From Spizellomyces sp. 'palustris' (Eukaryota > Chytridiomycota > Chytridiomycetes > Spizellomycetales > Spizellomycetaceae), in contig QEAR01000023.1 of assembly GCA_006535965.1 (NCBI GenBank), positions 219,131-283,130 on the forward strand: 64,000 nt of DNA. Reading direction: 5' to 3'. How positions within the stretch are numbered: position 1 is the first letter of the stretch; every line of letters starts with the position of its first letter. The position numbers and the translations under genes are program-made. The notes under the pieces are model-generated. The model had not been told where the DNA came from, did no database searches, and saw nothing but the letters and a program-made list of their open reading frames with translations. Below are positions 57,183-64,000 of the stretch, one piece after another.

Positions 57183-60100
57183 TCACTCAAGCGATTCACT
57201 CGCTATGTCATGGTACATACTGGCACAATGATCGTTGAGCACAGAACTCCAGAGCCGATTTGAACACAGCAAGCGCCTTTGACCAACAATTATCATGTGC
57301 CTTTGAGGGGATTGATCAACCTGGCCATGCAACCTGCCCGACGCCAGGAAGATGGTACTTACCACCTAGCACGAGTCAATGCAACGTTAATTCGGCGCGG
57401 CTCATCAATGAAACCCGCAGACTTAGTCCGCACTGTGGACAAGATAATAATGGACCTCTCCGCCCCCTGGAAAGCGTCAACAGTCGACGTCTGAAGGGTT
57501 TGTTAGCTAGTGCAAGGGAAAGAGACTGTGGAGTGTGCCTGACACCTGAGGAAGGTTCTTCAAGAAACCACCTCGTAACTTTGATGCAATCAATTCTGAT
57601 TGGTCTTTGTCTGTGAGAAACGTTCATCGGTTTTCAACATCATTGTGCGGATCGGGGTATAACTGACTTACACAGGCATATAATACCGATGTCACTGGCT
57701 TCGACACCTTTTTCTGCGAGCAGGTATGTCAACTTTACAACGAAGTCGGCCTCTGCAAGTGGACAAGTAAGTCTCAAATTCAGCCATGGGCCAACCATTC
57801 GAGTACCTTCGACGTTGACAAAACTCCCCCCTTTTTGCCTTATCTCGCGTCCTTTTTCCACATCCACAAAGCACAATGTTGGTAAGCCGCTTACCAGAGC
57901 CTTACAATTATGCGCAGGTGTGGCATGGATCAGCTGGCCCCCATAGAATAAGGAATCGGCCACGGAGCCAATTCTAGGATGACACTAAATGATAGATGAA
58001 GTCATAGTGATAGGGGTTGGATTGTTTGTTTGCAACTGCTCGTGCATACCCGATACTGTGTGCGAAGAAGAATCGGCGTAAGACCAGCGGCCGCCAATCT
58101 TTCGAATAGGGTTCTATCTAAGCCTTCCTTGTGCCCACAGTTGGAAGAAATGGTTGGTGCGAGCTGAAGCGGGTCTCCAACTAGTAGTGCCTTTCGCGTG
58201 CAGAACCGAGCAAGGGGAAGGAGGGAAAGAGGCTCAGTCATTTGACTGCATTCGTCCAAGATTAAAATTGTACTTTTGAAGTTCTCGAAGATCTCGAAGT
58301 TCGTCGCCAAGCAGGTTGCACCTAGAGAGGATCTTAGTGGGGTATTGCCCGTGCATATCGTTGAGGATGTGGTACGAACCCACTACGAAAGATTTAGCTA
58401 CTAGAGCTTGATTTTCATTTTGCTTAAACTTGGCAATCGTCGCCCGAACAGCTGCAAAACATCAGAAGAGAGAAATGGAAAGAATATATATATATATATA
58501 TTGCACCAACTACCTCTCCGGTCAGATTCAGTCAAAGGCTCATCGAGAAGTTCACGCAACTCTTTGGCATCTGAACGCATCAAATTAATAAGCAGATGTG
58601 AGATTCGGAAAATATACGAAGACTGACCATCTTCCTGCTTTGACTGTGCAGTGAATGGTAGCAGTGGTTTGGCAATCTTCTTGAGACTTCCAACGCGCAC
58701 AAACTCCGTGAACCCAAGGTTCAGGAGTCCCTAGGATGGATGTTGTTATGGTACTTACTCTATTGCGCATGCTTTCATGTAACAGGCCCACCAAGAGGAT
58801 ACGATCCACGGCAACGTTTGTCATCGAAGCGATCGTGACCTTGAATGTATCCTTTGAAACTTTGGCTGACGTCATTATGGATGGGCATGGAATTGATGAA
58901 CGATCGATTGGCAGGATCGACACACTACCAATTAGATCCAGTTCCAATGAGCGATGAAGGAATATTATAAGAATTGATATCAGAAAGCTGCCAGTTGAAA
59001 GTGTGAGGTATTGTTGTTGGCTTGAAGGACAACACACAACACGCATGCCTTTTCCCGGAACCAAATACCTCAGCAGGACTTTAGCACACCAAAAGGCTTG
59101 CGGTAGGTTTTGAGTCTAACACTTACCCCATGAACTACTGTGATAGGTTGAAGATCTGGTGTGGAAATGCTATCTGCAAACGACTGGAGGACCCTACAGG
59201 CACGACCCACGACCTCAAGGTCAGCGTTCCGTTGAATGGGACGGATCTGCCAGTCGAGATCTCACTTCTTTTGGTCAGGATTTAGGCCAAATTCTTTGGA
59301 GAGGGATTCCAGTGTATCTTGGTATATATCCAGACAGTCTTGCTTAATCAACCGCGCACTAGCAGCCGACTTCAACGTGGGGGAGCTCGGACGCTTTGTC
59401 TGAGCGGACCCGACATCCAGTAACCATGGAAGAAGGGGTGTCTTCTCCAGGTGTTCCCGTAAGGCCTCTATCATTTGAAGTTCCCCACTCGCCTGAACAC
59501 CACGAATTGCCCAAACCGGCTTTGCCGTCCCAGAGGCACCAAGAATATCTCGTGTCTTTCGCACATCATATGCATCTAGAGGACACAGCTAGGCTCCGAG
59601 TTAGTAATAAGATTCACCCGGCAGCACTGCTTTATACATACCTCTAGTGTGTCACTCTTGGAAACTCCAAAGAATAAGGAACGGGCAAGGAACGCCTCAT
59701 TGAAGTCGCTTGAATCCGAGATAATCCAGATGGCATCTGCATGGTGAGAATTAATTTAACTCCAAAGGATAGGTGACTCTTGAACCGACACGATGCCTTT
59801 GCTATAGGCCGTGTGATGTTCTCTTTTGCTGACTTGCAAAATGATGCTGTCACCTAAGTACTGGCTAGTCTGACGATTATGTGATGTCTTCCGAGACCAT
59901 CTGTTGGTAAATATGAGAGATTATCTTGGAAGATAAGAGGTCCTGCCAAACAGCATACATCAAGGAACAATTTGCATAAAAGGCCACGCCTTTGCCCCGA
60001 AGATAATCCTCCGTGTCATCAAACGTGGTCCTCTCATTCATTGCTAGGTGAAATTTAACAGCAATACTTGATAATTCCACTTGCAAATGTTCCGAAACAG

Positions 60101-61623
60101 CGCGGAGAAAGTGCTCGCGATACAGCTTAGGCGAGGTCTACCAACAAATCAGCTCAGAGGCCGTCCATGAAACTTGTCACCGATTGCAGATCTCATACGT
60201 ACAAACCGTGTAGGAATCAACGCGGAGCGCTCCAATTTCTTCCGCGACAACTTGGAGCGCACTTTCACTCACAAATTTAATATTTCATAACACCGTAGTC
60301 ACAGCGACTCCATACGGTGGAAAAGCGGATTTCGAATGTCTGCAATTACCTTTTGATGTTGGAAATCGTAAGCCATCAAAGGCAGGATGGACCGCATTGA
60401 GCCTCTCTCTTCAGAATTCAAATATGGTGATGAGCTACCCTCACACTTTGTAGCAAAGAGATAACTAACTTGTCTTTGGGAATATCGCTGGATGGCAACG
60501 AAGCGTCACCGAGCTCACCCAGACGAGAATACGCGGTGCTCTCTTGACGATCTCGAACTGGCGAGTTGGGCTCCATAAGAAGCCTCCTTCGTTTGCCGCG
60601 CTATGGCAAAAATCATGAGCAACACCCAAGGTTTCTCCATATACCAGGCCCTTACGTTTCGGGCCAAGGTCACATCACATCCCTCCTCTTCTGCGATAGC
60701 GGAATCTTCGTGGCACAAAAACTGAGCGGAGTTATCGTTCTGAGCTTGACGAAGGGCGAATAAACCGCCCGGGAGACGTCGTGTAGTGCCTCCGTTTGAT
60801 CGATGCATCGGATTCACTTTCATCGGACCGGCCAAACAGGTAGTTGGCGGTGTGGCTAAGAACATGGTTATCAGGTCCGTTGGAGATCGCAGCACCTTCT
60901 TGACCGGAGAGGTTCCACCGGGTCCAGCCTTGTTACGGGCGCCACCTCCCAATGACTCTGCTTGGTGTGAAGCCTGGATTCCAGTGCTACCTTGTTTGGG
61001 CACATCCAAAAGCGACCGTCCGCCATTTTCGAGCTTTTGACGGGGTGGCTTATAAGGTCTCCCTATGTTCAGTCTTCGCTGGGAGACCGAAGAAGATGGA
61101 ACTGGGGACATTAAAGTAACAGTTGCAATGGTATGCTCCTGGTAGCAAGTAACACTCTAACAGGTAAGCGCACGAATTTGTTGAAACGGTCAGCAACGAC
61201 AAAATCACGAACCTCATTCTCCAATTCCTTTCCGTTCCCCGTACACAAGGGTGCTTCCACCATGCAAAAATGTCGATCAAACTCTATTTCGTCACCGGGA
61301 ACGACATGTCGCCACTTGTACAGTATCTCAAGCTTGTTCCCAAGATTGTCAAACAGAGAAAGCTGAAGGAAAAGCAAATCGAGTTCCCATTTAGCCTCAT
61401 GCATAGCGTTTCCTATTGTTTGCTTCTTGCATCAGCACAAGTATTACCTTGTGTGATTCTGCCTCAAACTTCACCGTCCCATCTTTCCAGTTTTTGACCT
61501 TCTTCTGGCGATACAACTTGCGAATGCTCCTCAATCAGCCAAAACGGTACTTCAAGGGTACTCGATTATGAAGAGATCCTGACTCACTTGACTGCAATAA
61601 AGCACAGAAAATACTGTGATCAT
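57183..61623 (-). CDS. ZGRF1: ZGRF1-like protein: N-terminal DUF2439 domain plus SF1 helicase
   Basis: Multi-exon gene, probable ATG 61621-61623 ([12 protein letters not shown]). The N-terminal domain reads [37 protein letters not shown] and DEIEFDRHF, as in ZGRF1/Mte1. A disordered region follows (60515-61111). The SF1 helicase motifs are: QPITVVHG spliced to VFGSGK plus S (Walker A, see finding), [16 protein letters not shown] (Ia), [20 protein letters not shown] (II, DECS), [16 protein letters not shown] (III), LLRTQYR (IV), [20 protein letters not shown] (V) and [11 protein letters not shown] (VI). The last exon is [20 protein letters not shown], ending [12 protein letters not shown]1 is an R-loop/D-loop unwinding helicase that works with Rad51 in crosslink repair. 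I do not see a GRF zinc finger, but not every exon was placed. Confidence 0.82.
58484..58501. repeat. (AT)9 microsatellite in a helicase intron
   Basis: Nine AT dinucleotides inside the ZGRF1-like gene, in a stretch that does not fit the coding frame. Likely polymorphic. Confidence 0.9.
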
Positions 61624-61792
61624 TTTCAAGATCGGTTCGACGCCAGTGTGTGAACGATCTCTCGACCTGACAGTCTAATATAGCCTAATGTGTGAATATT
61701 ACATTGAGATTGGTCAGCATCCTTCTCAAGATTCATTCAGCACACTAGAGGTGGATAACTCTGTTATGAGTTATGCTTTTGTACTGTCCCAG

Positions 61793-62454
61793 TGTTAGAG
61801 AATATCTCTGTGGACCATATGTTGAGAGAATAGGTTGAGAGAATAGCAAAAGAGGTATCACAGAAAGCAAAACATGGGTTGGAAATATAGTGCAGTTGAC
61901 AACAACATGACTTCAACCTATACTTTTGGGTGCATAGGAAGACTAACCAGAAAAGTAATATTATACACTTGTAAGCCATGATCCAGGGCTTTTCAGCACC
62001 ATTTTGGTTGCATTAACAAGTTAAGAACTCACTGAGTTATTCAAGTCTATATCCTATAATATTTCCAATGAAACCAAATGATTCCAGTTATGGCATATCA
62101 AAGCTCATAATCTATTAAAAATTGCACTGGGAAACTGATATATGTTAGCAGGCATGGATAGCAGCCCTATAAGCCACATCACCGCTGTGCCACGAGGACG
62201 CGTCTTACTATGCATCACGTGCATACATACTGCTATGCCACGAGCGTGCACGCAGATGTCTACGCCACGCAGGCGCGTATTCACTGCGCCATGTGTCACG
62301 TGTGTACACATTTATTTCTGCATCGCTAGCTAGTATATTCCTAAAAGTGACCTGCATATCTAATAGACCAACATCTATACCAAAGAACAGTACACTCTGT
62401 TCCTATTCTACCATATTGTATCATTCCCTATAGGAATATCCTCACAAGCTAACA
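61793..62454 (+). mobile_element. 5' LTR of a retrotransposon
   Basis: Starts TGTTAG and ends CTAACA, a perfect 6-bp inverted terminal repeat with the TG..CA ends of LTRs; 662 nt. It is followed at once by a primer-binding-like sequence and a gag region. Flank CCCAG at 61788-61792 would be half of a target-site duplication, but the other end is outside the window. A CG-rich patch (62170-62310) within it holds diverged copies of GCCACGxxG and two CACGTG palindromes (62216-62221, 62297-62302). Confidence 0.72.
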
Positions 62455-62472
62455 GGTTATGAGCCCTGGAAG
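62455..62472 (+). other. Candidate tRNA primer-binding site
   Basis: GGTTATGAGCCCTGGAAG directly abuts the LTR end. Its position, and its resemblance to the GGT(T)ATxAGxxC class of initiator-Met primer sites, suggest the reverse-transcription primer site. The priming tRNA is not verified. Confidence 0.45.
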
Positions 62473-62557
62473 TAGAATGCCCCTACAGAGAACCCCTCCT
62501 CTCACACGCAGCAAAATGCCAGCATGATGAGGTGGTGCTCAAGAAACTTCTACGTGA

Positions 62558-63901
62558 ATGCAAGGCGGAACGTACTTGGAAGAACCATCTGATCGGGACC
62601 TATACAATCAGTCAATATATCATGATGTATTGCCAGAGGACCCTGAAAACACGGAACCGGACATTGGGTACAGTGAATACATACTGGACCCTGTATGGGA
62701 CCCCAGGGCATACTTGCATAAAACGGAAGTGGATCAAGTAAAGATGGAAATACTGCTGAGCACTCTGTGAGAGGATGACAGTACAGTCAGAATGGAGCAC
62801 ACCATGGAATACCCTCCGAGAGGGCCATATGCCACATGTGCAGATGCCGCGGACATGAGTCGAATAGACAGACTCGAAGCACTAGTAGGGAAACTCATCC
62901 TTGCAATGCAGCAAGGAAGCAGCATAGAAGCTGTGAGTACAGATCTGAAAGTGCACACCCACAGCACTAAATATCAACATGCAGAAGGGCAATGAATAAA
63001 ACAGTGTATGCTTAGTGGGGGCAGACCAAAGAACAGACCACCAAATCCTCTCCTACAACCACCAACCAGCTATTATCAAGCTGCGTCATCACAATCAAAT
63101 TTGCCAGCGAGCTCAATATACACCTTGGTATCAAATGCGGGAGAAGAGTGCAGATGATGAGCATTTGTGGACGGAGCATTAAAGGAGATCAGAGCATACA
63201 ATGGCAAACCAAACTCAACCAAGCTAAATACATTTTTAAGCAAGGTGGATCTGATAATAAAGCATCAGATGGTTCCACCAGACATGGTAGTAGACTTTGT
63301 GAGCACCAAACTATCAGGTATGGCCTATCTGTGGTGGACTTCATTGTCACCTATGAAAAGAGCCAGTCTCACAACATGGCATGACTACGAGGATGAACAT
63401 GGCCAAACAATATCTGGCCTAAGGTCCACCATGTACACGCAGTTCACACCAAGAACACATATGCACGACACACTGAGAAGACTGAAGCAGTTATGGCCCA
63501 AAACGAATCAGTCCCAAAGCATGGACGAGTTTGTGGCCTATTTCAACTCACAAATCTACTCACTACCCCCAATTCCTGACTTTATTATGCAGGATTATTT
63601 CATCTGGGCATTGCCAGCAGATGTAGCAGCACTGCTGCAGTCGAATGAGGACAATCTCACCTCACTAGACACCCTCCAACTTGCAGCCACCCGAATTCAC
63701 CTGGTGATCAATAAACACGCGAGACCCCAGGGAGGCGGTATGCAAGCCGCCCCTGCACAAGTCACGCAAGTGGATAATGCCTCAGGGCAATCCACATCTT
63801 CCGAGAAAGGAAGGAAGCATAAACAAAAGAAGCACAATGAGGATTTGAATGCTAAACAATCGAATGCGAACCATAACCTGTTGGGTGAAGTCGAGTTTTA
63901 G
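62558..63901 (+). pseudogene. Retrotransposon gag, interrupted by four TGA codons
   Basis: One frame runs from 62558 to TAG 63899-63901. Its C-terminal half (from about 63164) is intact and gag-like: EIRAYNGKPNSTKLNTFLSK, LSGMAYLWWTSLSPMKRASL, YTQFTPRTHMHDTLRRLKQL and MDEFVAYFNSQIYSLPP, the retrotransposon gag capsid pattern (YNGxxx, AxxWW, ExFxxxF-like). The N-terminal part holds DLYNQSIYHDVLPED and RIDRLEALVGKLILAMQQGS. Stops at 62768, 62993, 63155 and 63158 are all TGA. No zinc knuckle is seen before the terminal Lys-rich stretch (KGRKHKQKKHNED). Pol would lie beyond the window edge. Family is probably Ty3/gypsy, from gag pattern and PBS only. Confidence 0.7.
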
Positions 63902-64000
63902 GTGTGTTCCTGCAACTGGACTTGGGTACACCTGAGAGGAGGATAGCTCTGTTAGAAGCTAGGCCGTCACTGTAGAACGTCTCTGGGGACCTTGCGTCAA

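Noticed and set aside
59041-59064. A degenerate helicase Walker A (GSGKR) implying an inactive enzyme.
   Set aside because: A GC-AG intron restores GSGKS and the following helix in frame, and all other SF1 motifs are intact, so splicing is the simpler explanation.

Overview
The window is nuclear DNA from a filamentous or zoosporic fungus. Spliceosomal introns are numerous and mostly 50-90 nt (GT..AG, often with a CTAAC/CTGAC-like branch site). There is a class IV (CHS3-type) chitin synthase, and many core eukaryotic genes are intron-split. A probable basal-body/ciliary coiled-coil gene (BBOF1-like, 54533-56876) and a peptide deformylase (17250-18105) argue for an early-diverging, flagellum-bearing lineage such as the chytrids. 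That placement is inference. Gene models below were built by hand from reading frame, splice signals and protein-family memory. Where exon lists are given, the spliced length divides by three.

Layout: 1-8 kb carries a 5'-truncated mitochondrial enoyl reductase (ETR1/MECR), TATA-binding protein, and SAGA subunit Spt7. 8.5-20.8 kb carries V-ATPase subunit A (14 exons, the first only ATG), PLP synthase PDX1, chitin synthase, peptide deformylase, Rieske protein and protein phosphatase inhibitor 2. 21-31 kb carries a large unknown protein with a C-terminal membrane segment, an SR splicing factor, a coiled-coil protein, the Fe-S assembly factor CIA2 and a PPR protein. 31.5-44.6 kb carries a small orphan, an ASNSD1-type asparagine-synthetase-like protein, a membrane RING-H2 ligase, a DUF5672 protein, an RSC1/2-type bromodomain-BAH protein and a WD40 (DUF2415-like) protein. 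44.9-61.6 kb carries Nbs1/nibrin, a HAC1/XBP1 bZIP factor, EMC2, a Costars protein, an EI24/RRT8 membrane protein, a retinol-dehydrogenase-like SDR, the BBOF1-like gene and a ZGRF1-type helicase. From 61.8 kb to the edge lies the 5' end of an LTR retroelement with a broken gag.

The standout is the unfolded-protein-response switch at 48.1-49.6 kb. The bZIP gene contains two back-to-back, perfectly paired 17-nt hairpins (49234-49250, 49251-49267). Each presents the 7-nt loop CAGCAGC, which fits the IRE1 cleavage consensus CNG|CNGN. Cutting both loops removes exactly 17 nt and shifts translation from a basic tail with a hydrophobic segment to a 73-residue acidic tail. The two hairpins differ at two stem positions by compensatory base-pair changes. 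A letter-perfect metazoan-type ER stress element (CCAAT-N9-CCACG) lies 216 nt upstream of the start codon. Together these predict a complete, self-amplifying IRE1-HAC1/XBP1 circuit with an unusually short non-spliceosomal intron. EMC2, an ER membrane-insertion factor, is the next gene.

Other points of note: a probable GC-AG intron splitting the Walker A serine codon of the helicase; CACGTG sites in several intergenic regions; a perfect 20-bp palindrome in an intron; and a gag frame whose four internal stops are all TGA.
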